Shown here: positions 5,495 to 11,463 of the stretch, piece by piece
Layout: every line of letters starts with the position of its first letter
How positions within the stretch are numbered: position 1 is the first letter of the stretch
From: Hyphomicrobiales bacterium
GTDB lineage: Bacteria; Pseudomonadota; Alphaproteobacteria; Rhizobiales; Aestuariivirgaceae
Direction: 5' to 3'
Length of the DNA stretch: 11,463 bases
Assembly: GCA_023266715.1 (NCBI GenBank)
Contig: JAHFPK010000061.1
Location: 1 to 11,463, forward strand
Program-made: the position numbers and the translations under genes
Notes under the pieces: generated by a model
Told to the model about the DNA's origin: nothing
What the model saw: only the letters and a program-made list of their open reading frames with translations
The model's database searches: none

Positions 5495-6190
5495 ATGGCG
5501 AACCTGCAACTTTGCTTTCTGCTGGCCACTGGCATCAAAATTGTCTTCCCTGAGCCAAGCTTCGAAAGCGGTCCTCGCTGCGGGCCATTCCTTGTCAAGC
5601 ATGGCATACCAGGCCGTGTCACGGTTGCGGCCCTTGACAATGAAGTGCTGGCGGAAAATGCCTTCAAAGGTAAAACCGAAGCGCCCGGCGGCCTTGCGTG
5701 ATGGGGCATTCAGAGCATCGCACTTCCACTCCAGGCGACGCACGCCCAGGTCGCCAAAGCAGTGGCGCATCATAAGGTAAATGGCTTCGGTGCCTTCCCG
5801 GGTATCCTGCAAACCGGGCGACATCCAGATATGGCCAATTTCGATGACGCCATTGGCGGCATCGTTGCGCATGAAGGAACCCAAGCCGCAGGCTTTGCCC
5901 GTGTCCCTGCGGACAAAGGCATAGAACCAGGGGTCGCGGGCCGCTTCGCGGGCCTTTACCCATTCGGTGAATTCTTCAAGGGAGGCGAAGGGGCCATAAC
6001 CGAGATAGGTCCAGATATGGCCTTCGGGGTCTTTGCCGTCAAAGGAGGCATAAAGATCGGCTGCGTGCTTGGCAGCGGAGACGTGATCGAGCCAGATCCA
6101 GCGTCCGTGCAGGGGGCGCATGTCCGGCACGTTGCCCACGGGCAGCGGGTCCACAATTGGGCCAACGGGCCGTTCTACCTTTTTTGCCAT
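5492..6190 (-). CDS. GNAT-family N-acetyltransferase (RimJ/RimL-like)
   Basis: The 232-residue protein resembles the RimJ/RimL branch of GNAT acetyltransferases, which move an acetyl group from acetyl-CoA to an amine of a protein or small molecule. Features in order are an N-terminal extension, a HIWTYLGYGPFASLEEF segment (59-74), the central strand WFYAFVRRDTGKACGLGSF (88-106), the acetyl-CoA loop region following GHIWMSP (119-134, with REGTEA) and the tail NAPSRKAAGRFGFTFEG (161-177) with FIVKGRNRDTAWYAML. The true target is unknown. I chose ATG at 6190 because AGGAAGG lies 6 nt upstream; an in-frame start at 6226 lacks this. It is divergent from ruvX and upstream of gatC on the same strand, 155 nt away, with a palindromic element at its stop codon. 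Confidence 0.88.
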   Translation of the reverse strand: MAKKVERPVGPIVDPLPVGNVPDMRPLHGRWIWLDHVSAAKHAADLYASFDGKDPEGHIWTYLGYGPFASLEEFTEWVKAREAARDPWFYAFVRRDTGKACGLGSFMRNDAANGVIEIGHIWMSPGLQDTREGTEAIYLMMRHCFGDLGVRRLEWKCDALNAPSRKAAGRFGFTFEGIFRQHFIVKGRNRDTAWYAMLDKEWPAARTAFEAWLREDNFDASGQQKAKLQVRH

Positions 6191-6196
6191 TTCGGG

Positions 6197-6203
6197 CCTT
6201 CCT
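6197..6203 (-). promoter_or_regulatory. Ribosome-binding site fixing the acetyltransferase start
   Basis: On the minus strand this reads AGGAAGG, 6 nt upstream of the ATG at 6190. It supports the 232-residue product over a version 12 residues longer. Confidence 0.75.
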
Positions 6204-6269
6204 GCAAATAGTGTGGGGCTATGCAATAACGCTGCTTTACCTGTTTGCCAAATCGTCTAGTAGAAGCCC

Positions 6270-6740
6270 ATGTCCACCCACCTTCTGGCCCTCCAGTCCG
6301 CTTTGGAAAAATTGCCGCAGACTTCGCGCCTGATGGGACTGGATTTGGGCACCAAGACCATTGGTGTTGCGACAAGTGACCTCACCCGGCAAATCGCGAC
6401 ACCAGTCACCACCATCAACCGAACCAAGTTTACGCCGGATGCAACGGAACTTCTCAAAATTGCGGTTCAAGAAAATGTAGGCGTGCTAGTCTTAGGGTTA
6501 CCGATCAATATGGATGGAACCGAGGGTCCACGGGCGCAGGCCACGCGCGCCTTTGCGCGCAATTTAGCGAAGCTAACACCTCTCTCCATTGTGTTTTGGG
6601 ATGAGCGGCTTTCGACGGCGGCGGTTGAACGCATGTTGATAGATGCGGATGCCTCGCGGGCTACACGCGATAAAGTGGTTGATAAGCTGGCGGCCGCCTG
6701 GATACTTCAGGCTGCACTTGATGCCCTGAGGCAGGCATGA
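6270..6740 (+). CDS. ruvX: RuvX/YqgF family putative nuclease (Holliday-junction resolvase-like; pre-16S rRNA processing)
   Basis: The 156-residue product has an RNase H-like fold. Members are linked to 5'-end maturation of 16S rRNA in E. coli (YqgF) and to Holliday-junction cleavage in other bacteria. The expected acidic residues are present: Asp25 in LMGLDLGTKTIGVATSD, Glu112 in WDERLSTAAVE and Asp138 in KVVDKLAAAWIL, and the GLPINMDGTEGPRA motif is intact (76-89). The N-terminal stretch before the first strand (about 20 residues) is usual in alphaproteobacterial members, so the ATG at 6270 is kept although its ribosome-binding site is weak. It is divergent from the acetyltransferase gene, and its stop overlaps the transporter start by 4 nt (ATGA, 6737-6740). 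Confidence 0.93.
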   Translation: MSTHLLALQSALEKLPQTSRLMGLDLGTKTIGVATSDLTRQIATPVTTINRTKFTPDATELLKIAVQENVGVLVLGLPINMDGTEGPRAQATRAFARNLAKLTPLSIVFWDERLSTAAVERMLIDADASRATRDKVVDKLAAAWILQAALDALRQA

Positions 6741-7663
6741 TCCAGTCTTTCATCGCTTTGCTTCCAGTTTTTGTCGTCATTCTCGTGGGCTTCGGCCTGC
6801 GCCGCAGCGGGCTGATAGCGGAAGACCATTGGAGTGCGGTTGATCACGTTTGTTACTACGTACTTTTCCCTGCGATCATCTTCAAGGAAATAGCTGCGGC
6901 AGATTTTTCCAATGTTCCGGTGTGGTCGATGGCCTTTGCCATGATGCTTGGCATTTCCACCATGTTTACCCTGTTGCTCATTTTGCGTCGGCCGCTTATT
7001 TCGGTTTTGAATCTAAGCGGCCCACAATTCTCCAGCCTGTTTCAGGGGGCCACGCGCTGGCACACCTTCATAGCGCTCGCCATTATTCCCATTTATTTCG
7101 GGCAGCCGGCCCTGGCTCTTGGTGGCTTGAGTGCTGCAGCCATGACGCCACTGCTCAACATCGTAAATGTGGGCGTGATTTCCGTTCATGGCTCCGGCGT
7201 CAAGATGAATGCCAAGGCGATGGCACTTTCCATTCTCAAGAACCCTTTCGTTTTGTCCTCCCTTGGTGGCGTGCTGTGGAAGGTTTTGCATTTGCCCATG
7301 CCCGCAATGGGGGTTCAGGTCCTGGATACGATAGGCAGAGGCGCATTCGGCCTAGCGCTTTTGACCGTAGGTGCCGGTCTTCGTATTGATGAGGCACTTT
7401 CGACCAAGGGTCCAGTGGTTGTGGCCACTTTCCTTAAACTGTTGGCGATGCCGGTTTTCATGGCTTTATGGCTGTGGATTCTGGGCGTTTCCGGGGAAGC
7501 GGCAGCCGTGGCCATTCTCTGCGGGGCTGTTCCTACGGGTTCCGGTGCATATTTGCTAGCCAAGCAAATGGGGGGCGATGCCCCCATGATTGCCAGCATT
7601 CTGACCCTGCAGGTCATCTGTGCGGCTGTCACAATTCCCTTGGTATTAAGCCTCTTGGGTTAA
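6737..7663 (+). CDS. AEC (auxin efflux carrier) family transporter
   Basis: A 308-residue, almost wholly hydrophobic inner-membrane protein with about ten predicted helices. It has the AEC/malonate-permease pattern: an N-terminal PVFVVILVGFGLRRSGLI, then YYVLFPAIIFKEIA (45-58), a central polar loop near residue 155 (HGSGVKMNAK), NPFVLSSLGG (169-178) and a C-terminal CGAVPTGSGAYLLAKQMGGD. Bacterial members export organic acids, auxin-like compounds or other anions; the substrate here cannot be predicted. Its ATG overlaps the ruvX stop by 4 nt, indicating translational coupling to a gene with which it has no known functional link. It is followed by a 64-nt gap before pyrB that probably contains a promoter. 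Confidence 0.9.
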   Translation: MIQSFIALLPVFVVILVGFGLRRSGLIAEDHWSAVDHVCYYVLFPAIIFKEIAAADFSNVPVWSMAFAMMLGISTMFTLLLILRRPLISVLNLSGPQFSSLFQGATRWHTFIALAIIPIYFGQPALALGGLSAAAMTPLLNIVNVGVISVHGSGVKMNAKAMALSILKNPFVLSSLGGVLWKVLHLPMPAMGVQVLDTIGRGAFGLALLTVGAGLRIDEALSTKGPVVVATFLKLLAMPVFMALWLWILGVSGEAAAVAILCGAVPTGSGAYLLAKQMGGDAPMIASILTLQVICAAVTIPLVLSLLG

Positions 7664-7688
7664 TTTTCCACAGGCCAGCGATCTCCTC

Positions 7689-7717
7689 TTGCGGGGTTAG
7701 AGATTCGCCCCTACACA
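7689..7717 (+). promoter_or_regulatory. Possible pyrB promoter with a very short leader
   Basis: TTGCGG (7689-7694) and TACACA (7712-7717) are 17 nt apart. Initiation about 7 nt later would fall at 7722-7725, inside ACTTTT just before the pyrB ATG at 7728, giving an almost leaderless mRNA. This agrees with the lack of any ribosome-binding site before pyrB. The -10 match is poor, so this is tentative. Confidence 0.25.
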
Positions 7718-7727
7718 GCCACTTTTA

Positions 7728-8690
7728 ATGATATCGCCATCCGAACGCCCCAAGCTTCTCAAAGGCCAGCACCTGTTGGCGGTTGATGATATTTCCCCCC
7801 TTGAAATCAAAGCCCTCCTCGATCTGGCCCAATCCTATGTGAGCGAGGACAACAAGCCCCGGCGGCGAAATCCTATTTTGCATGGGCAAACCCAGGTCAA
7901 CCTTTTTTTTGAAGCTTCCACCCGCACGCAGAGTTCATTTGAGATTGCCGGCAAGCGCCTGGGCGCCGATGTTATGAACATGGCCATGTCGTCTTCTGCC
8001 ATTTCGAAGGGCGAAACGGTTCTGGATACGGCCATGACCATCAATGCCATGCGTCCCAATTTTCTGGTGGTACGGCATCAATCCTCCGGTGCGGTTGAGT
8101 TGCTTGCGCAGAAGGTTTCCTGCTCTGTGATCAATGCGGGTGACGGCCAGCATGAACACCCGACACAGGCGCTTCTCGATGCCCTCACCATTCGCCGCCG
8201 CAAGGGTGTGATCGAAGGGCTGACGGTGGCTATCTGCGGTGACATTCTTCATAGCCGGGTTGCCCGCTCCAACATTCACATGCTGAACAAGCTGGGGGCA
8301 CGAGTTCGCGTTGTAGCCCCCTCCACCCTTCTGCCAACCGGCATTGCGAACTTCGGCGTTGATGTCCACCGCAATATGCGCGACGGGCTTGAGGGGGCGG
8401 ATGTGGTGATGATGCTGCGCCTGCAGCTGGAGCGCATGAGCGGAGCTTTCGTTCCTTCGCAGAGGGAATACTATCGTTTCTACGGCTTGAATGAAGAGAA
8501 GCTACGCTATGCCAAGCCTGATGCGCTGGTCATGCATCCCGGACCCATGAACCGGGGCATTGAAATTGACTCCAATGTTGCCGATGGGGCGCAATCGGTT
8601 ATCCGTGAACAGGTGGAAATGGGCGTGGCAGTGCGCATGGCGGTACTTGATGCGCTGTCGCGCAATTGGCAGGCGGGAGCGAAATCATGA
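7728..8690 (+). CDS. pyrB: Aspartate carbamoyltransferase catalytic subunit
   Basis: PyrB joins carbamoyl phosphate to aspartate, the first committed step of pyrimidine synthesis. At 320 residues it is full length. The carbamoyl-phosphate site FEASTRTQSSFE (61-72, with Ser64-Thr65-Arg66-Thr67), Lys94 in ISKGET, HPTQALLDALT (144-154) and the aspartate-side HPGPMNRGIEI (270-280) are all intact, so it should be active. The ATG at 7728 lacks a recognisable ribosome-binding site and no alternative upstream start is apparent. Its stop overlaps the ATG of the PyrC-like gene (8687-8690), typical of the pyrB-pyrC' pairs whose products form one large complex. No regulatory-chain gene pyrI is present, as expected for this class. 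Confidence 0.97.
   Translation: MISPSERPKLLKGQHLLAVDDISPLEIKALLDLAQSYVSEDNKPRRRNPILHGQTQVNLFFEASTRTQSSFEIAGKRLGADVMNMAMSSSAISKGETVLDTAMTINAMRPNFLVVRHQSSGAVELLAQKVSCSVINAGDGQHEHPTQALLDALTIRRRKGVIEGLTVAICGDILHSRVARSNIHMLNKLGARVRVVAPSTLLPTGIANFGVDVHRNMRDGLEGADVVMMLRLQLERMSGAFVPSQREYYRFYGLNEEKLRYAKPDALVMHPGPMNRGIEIDSNVADGAQSVIREQVEMGVAVRMAVLDALSRNWQAGAKS
8675..8679 (+). promoter_or_regulatory. Ribosome-binding site fixing the pyrC-like start
   Basis: GGGAG lies 7 nt before the ATG at 8687, inside the end of pyrB. It supports this start (or the adjacent ATG at 8690) over an in-frame TTG at 8666. Confidence 0.65.
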
Positions 8691-10003
8691 TGTCTCCTGC
8701 CACCAAACAATCGACGCAACGCAAGGCCTATTTGAATGCCAGCATCGTGGCCCCGGCCCAGGGTTTGAATGGGCGGGGCGGCATATTGGTTGAAGATGGC
8801 TGGATACTGGCCGTTGGCCCCAAGGTGACCAAGGAGTCGATTGGCGCTGGCACTATGAGTTTTGATTGTGCCGGCGCAACACTCATTCCCGGTCTCATCG
8901 ACATGCGCGTGTTTACCGGTGAACCGGGGACAGAATATCGTGAAACTCTGGCCACAGCTTCCGAAGCGGCAGCGGCTGGTGGCGTGACCACCATGATCGT
9001 CATGCCCAATACGCAACCTGTCATCGACGACGCGGCGATTGTGGATTTCATTTTGCGGAGAGCGCGGGATACGGCACTCGTGCGGGTAGCCCCCATGGCT
9101 GCCATAACCAAGGGCCTTGCTGGCGAATTGATGAGCGAGATCGGCGGGTTGAAAGAGGCTGGCGCTGTTGCCGTGACCGATGGCACCCACTGTGTTGCCA
9201 ATGCCAATCTTTTCCGCCGTGCGCTGACCTACGCCAAGGATTTTGACATGCTGCTAGTGCAGCATGTGGAAGAATCCAGCCTCTCCACAGGTGTCATGAA
9301 CGCATCGGAAACGGCTTCGCGTCTCGGTCTGGCCGGCAATCCCGCGATGTCCGAAGTGATCATGCTGGAGCGTGATATCCGCCTGGTGGAAATGACCGGT
9401 GCCCACTATCATGCGGCGCAGATTTCCTGTGCTACATCGCTGGAGGTAATTCGCGGTGCCAAGGCCAAGGGCCTGCCGGTGACTTGCGGAGTGTCAATTC
9501 ATCATCTGACACTGAATGAAAATGATATCGGAGCCTACCGCACCTTCTTCAAGCTCTCGCCGCCTTTGCGCAGCGAGGATGATCGCCGCGCCCTTGTGGC
9601 GGGTGTAGCGGATGGGACGATTGACGTGATCGTATCGTCCCACGATCCGCAGAGTGCGGATACGAAACGCCTGCCTTTTGCCGAAGCGGCCTTCGGGGCC
9701 ATTGGTTTGGAGACCATGCTATCCGCTTCACTTGGACTTTATCACAATGAAAACATGGTTTTAGGCCGCCTGGTTGAAGCCATGTCGTCAAAGCCTGCCG
9801 AAATTCTGGGACTGGAAACGGGCCGTCTGGCGCCGGGTGCGCCTGCTGACTTTGCGGTGGTGGATCTCAATCTGAACTGGACGGTGGACGAAACCAAGCT
9901 TCATTCGCGCTCCAAGAACTCACCGCTCGAAGATCGCACTTTGGAAGGCCGCGTCATTGAAACGGTCGTTGCGGGGCGTACAGTTTACGCATACGCTCGT
10001 TAG
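8687..10003 (+). CDS. pyrC: Dihydroorotase-like protein, probably catalytically inactive PyrC' partner of PyrB
   Basis: The 438-residue protein is homologous over its full length to class I dihydroorotases (amidohydrolase fold), which close carbamoyl-aspartate to dihydroorotate. Key catalytic positions are changed, however. The metal-binding D-x-H-x-H near the N-terminus reads DMRVFTGEPG, giving Arg74 and Phe76 for the two histidines. The His of the HVS segment is Gln245, and the catalytic Asp of TDHAPH is replaced (SSHDPQ, Ser318). Asp165 (VTDGTH) and His193 (VQHVEE) remain. In Pseudomonas such a 'PyrC-prime' protein is inactive but needed to assemble active aspartate transcarbamoylase, and I infer the same role here. 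Databases usually call it dihydroorotase, pyrC. A true dihydroorotase should exist elsewhere in the genome. It overlaps pyrB by 4 nt; plsY starts 4 nt after its stop. Confidence 0.9.
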   Translation: MMSPATKQSTQRKAYLNASIVAPAQGLNGRGGILVEDGWILAVGPKVTKESIGAGTMSFDCAGATLIPGLIDMRVFTGEPGTEYRETLATASEAAAAGGVTTMIVMPNTQPVIDDAAIVDFILRRARDTALVRVAPMAAITKGLAGELMSEIGGLKEAGAVAVTDGTHCVANANLFRRALTYAKDFDMLLVQHVEESSLSTGVMNASETASRLGLAGNPAMSEVIMLERDIRLVEMTGAHYHAAQISCATSLEVIRGAKAKGLPVTCGVSIHHLTLNENDIGAYRTFFKLSPPLRSEDDRRALVAGVADGTIDVIVSSHDPQSADTKRLPFAEAAFGAIGLETMLSASLGLYHNENMVLGRLVEAMSSKPAEILGLETGRLAPGAPADFAVVDLNLNWTVDETKLHSRSKNSPLEDRTLEGRVIETVVAGRTVYAYAR

Positions 10004-10007
10004 CATC

Positions 10008-10601
10008 ATGGTTGAAACTGTTGCCGTTCTCATCGGCTATCTTTTTGGGAGCATACCCTTTGGACTCATTCTGACCAAGACCGCAGGGCTTGGAGACGTG
10101 CGTAACATTGGCTCCGGCAATATCGGGGCCACCAACGTTTTGCGCACGGGCAATAAGAAAATTGCTGCACTCACGCTTTTGCTTGATGGCTTGAAAGGTG
10201 CTGCACCTGTTTTGCTCCTGAATTATTTTGGCGGACCGCAAGCCGGCATGATTGCCGGACTCGCCGCCATGGCAGGGCATATTTTTCCAGTTTGGCTGGG
10301 CTTTAAGGGCGGCAAGGGCGTGGCAACAAGCCTTGGCGTCCTTTTCGGTTTGTACTGGCCGCTTGGGCTGATTTTCATTGGTGTCTGGCTTGCTCTCGCC
10401 TTCACATTTCGTATTTCATCGCTCGCCGGACTTGCGACCTCCGCTCTTTCGCCGCTTTGGGCTTATCTCCTCGGGTGCAGCAAAGAACTTGTGCTCTCCA
10501 CAATTATTATTGCCGTTGTCATTTGGATTATGCACCGAGCCAATATCGCGAGACTATTGAAGGGCGATGAGCCCAAGATTGATCTCGGAAAAAGAGTTTG
10601 A
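10008..10601 (+). CDS. plsY: Glycerol-3-phosphate acyltransferase PlsY
   Basis: PlsY is an inner-membrane enzyme that moves an acyl group from acyl phosphate to glycerol 3-phosphate, making lysophosphatidate for phospholipid synthesis. The 197-residue protein has the usual length with several hydrophobic helices. The three conserved loops are present: GSIPFG (14-19), RNIGSGNIGATNVLR (32-46), which includes the catalytic serine/asparagine region, and GHIFPVWLGFKGGKGVAT (90-107). I chose the ATG at 10008, 4 nt after the PyrC-like stop; starts further upstream would overlap that gene and add a hydrophilic tail before helix 1. The ribosome-binding site is weak, suggesting translation carried over from upstream. 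dprA starts 3 nt after its stop. Confidence 0.95.
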   Translation: MVETVAVLIGYLFGSIPFGLILTKTAGLGDVRNIGSGNIGATNVLRTGNKKIAALTLLLDGLKGAAPVLLLNYFGGPQAGMIAGLAAMAGHIFPVWLGFKGGKGVATSLGVLFGLYWPLGLIFIGVWLALAFTFRISSLAGLATSALSPLWAYLLGCSKELVLSTIIIAVVIWIMHRANIARLLKGDEPKIDLGKRV

Positions 10602-10604
10602 TCA

Positions 10605-11463
10605 ATGCAATTGCTGGACCAGACGCAGCGACGCGATTGGATCCGGCTCAGCCAAAGCGAAAATATCGGGCCAGCAACCTTCCGCCAGTTAATCGGCCGG
10701 TACGGCAATGCCAATGCAGCTCTCGAAGCACTGCCAGAGCTCTCCGTGAAAGGCGGCTTGGCCCGGCCCATTCGGATATTTTCAATTGATGACGCAGAAG
10801 CCGTTATGGAACGGATGGAAGAACTAGGTGCGTCTTTTGTCGCGGCAGGAGAAACGGGCTATCCGCCTTTGCTCGATCATATTCCGGGCGCACCTCCCCT
10901 TCTCTGTGTGACGGGAAACCTCGCGCTTGCGGACCTGCAAGCGGTTGCCATTGTGGGTGCCCGCAATGCGTCAGCTGGGGGCAGAAAATTTGCCCGCCAG
11001 CTATCAGCGGAACTCAGTGAAGAAGGGTATCTCGTGGTTTCAGGTCTGGCCCGCGGCATTGATACGGCGGCACATGAAGCAGCACCCAATGGGCGAACCG
11101 CCGCAGCCATCGCCGGCGGCATTGATAATGTTTACCCGCCGGAGAATGCCGGCTTGCAAAAACTTATCGGTGAGAATGGCTTGCTGTTGACTGAAATGCT
11201 GCCGGGCACTGTGCCGCGGGCAGAGCATTTTCCACGGCGCAACCGCATTATCTCGGGCATGTCACGGGCCATCATTGTGGTGGAAGCAGCTTTGCGCTCG
11301 GGTTCGCTTATTACAGCCCGGCTTGCCGGAGAACAGGGACGCGATATCTTTGCGGTGCCAGGCTCGCCGCTTGACCCCCGCGCCGAAGGGACAAACAAAC
11401 TCATCAAGGAAGGGGCAACGCTTCTGACGCGCAGTGCTGAGGTGATCGAAAGCTTGAGGACTG
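10605..11463 (+). CDS. dprA: DNA-processing protein DprA (3' end outside the window)
   Basis: An open frame runs from ATG at 10605 to the right edge without a stop, giving 286 residues. DprA binds incoming single-stranded DNA and loads RecA during natural transformation, and is kept in many species not known to be competent. An N-terminal SAM-like region (about 1-75, with LSQSENIGPATFRQLI) precedes the Rossmann-like core. The core contains AIVGARNAS (115-123), SGLARGIDTAAHEAA (146-160), VYPPEN (176-181), HFPRRNRIISGMS (208-220), EAALRSGSLITA (227-238) and VPGSPLDPRAEGTNKLI (251-267). All nucleic-acid-binding motifs of the family appear intact. The C-terminal winged-helix domain would lie beyond the window. 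It follows plsY by 3 nt as the last visible gene of the pyrB-pyrC'-plsY-dprA unit. Confidence 0.95.
   Translation, partial: MQLLDQTQRRDWIRLSQSENIGPATFRQLIGRYGNANAALEALPELSVKGGLARPIRIFSIDDAEAVMERMEELGASFVAAGETGYPPLLDHIPGAPPLLCVTGNLALADLQAVAIVGARNASAGGRKFARQLSAELSEEGYLVVSGLARGIDTAAHEAAPNGRTAAAIAGGIDNVYPPENAGLQKLIGENGLLLTEMLPGTVPRAEHFPRRNRIISGMSRAIIVVEAALRSGSLITARLAGEQGRDIFAVPGSPLDPRAEGTNKLIKEGATLLTRSAEVIESLRT

Noticed and set aside
5762..6211. 149-codon open frame on the plus strand opposite the acetyltransferase gene
   Set aside because: It is antisense to a clear GNAT protein, shows no recognisable motif and reflects the codon bias of the real gene.
7646..7663. TTAA pair at the end of the transporter gene as a second CtrA box
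   Set aside because: The half-sites are separated by 10 nt instead of 7 and lie within coding sequence.
11222..11240. GCAGAGCATTTTCC as another copy of the GAGCA-ended palindrome
   Set aside because: It is within dprA, encodes the conserved EHFPRR motif and has no matching arm.

Overview
The window reads as a moderately GC-rich chromosome segment of an alphaproteobacterium, most likely in the order Hyphomicrobiales (Rhizobiales). This rests on protein flavour and gene order: gatC-gatA, a RimJ/RimL-like acetyltransferase, ruvX, then pyrB-pyrC'-plsY-dprA. It also rests on a full CtrA-type box (TTAA-N7-TTAA) and on a GAGCAA-ended palindromic repeat of the kind scattered through that order. No phage, transposase, CRISPR array, tRNA or rRNA is visible. 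Nearly every base belongs to a recognisable chromosomal gene.

Layout. Bases 1-708 (+) hold the 3' end of a GcvT-domain protein, probably a dimethylglycine/sarcosine dehydrogenase-type oxidoreductase. Facing it on the minus strand is a compact two-gene unit (1775-720) of unknown function: a small four-helix membrane protein followed by a transglutaminase-like protein. A divergent region (1776-1919) separates this unit from a 1-Cys peroxiredoxin (1920-2585, +), which ends in a textbook rho-independent terminator. The 220 bases after that terminator carry no credible gene but contain one strong hairpin.

Next come four minus-strand genes. A GNAT acetyltransferase (6190-5492) is followed by gatC and gatA (5336-3586, overlapping by 4 nt), which supply two subunits of the tRNA-dependent amidotransferase. 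After these comes an exported LapG-like cysteine protease (3481-2864) with its own predicted promoter and the CtrA-type box. From 6270 to the right edge everything is on the plus strand. ruvX and an AEC-family transporter overlap by 4 nt. A 64-nt gap then leads into pyrB, a pyrC-like gene, plsY and a 3'-truncated dprA, packed with overlaps or gaps of a few nt, so probably one operon.

How the genes work together. GatCA makes correctly charged Gln-tRNA and/or Asn-tRNA. PyrB makes carbamoyl-aspartate for pyrimidine synthesis. The adjacent 'dihydroorotase' lacks the metal-binding HxH and other catalytic positions, so it is probably a structural partner of PyrB rather than an enzyme. PlsY starts phospholipid synthesis and DprA loads RecA on incoming single-stranded DNA. 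RuvX belongs to the family that matures rRNA and resembles Holliday-junction resolvases.

Nothing here looks like a wholly new defence or mobile system. The points most worth a second look are the catalytically dead PyrC homologue, the CtrA-type box in front of the LapG-like protease, the uncharacterised transglutaminase-like/membrane-protein pair, and the palindromic elements in the intergenic regions.
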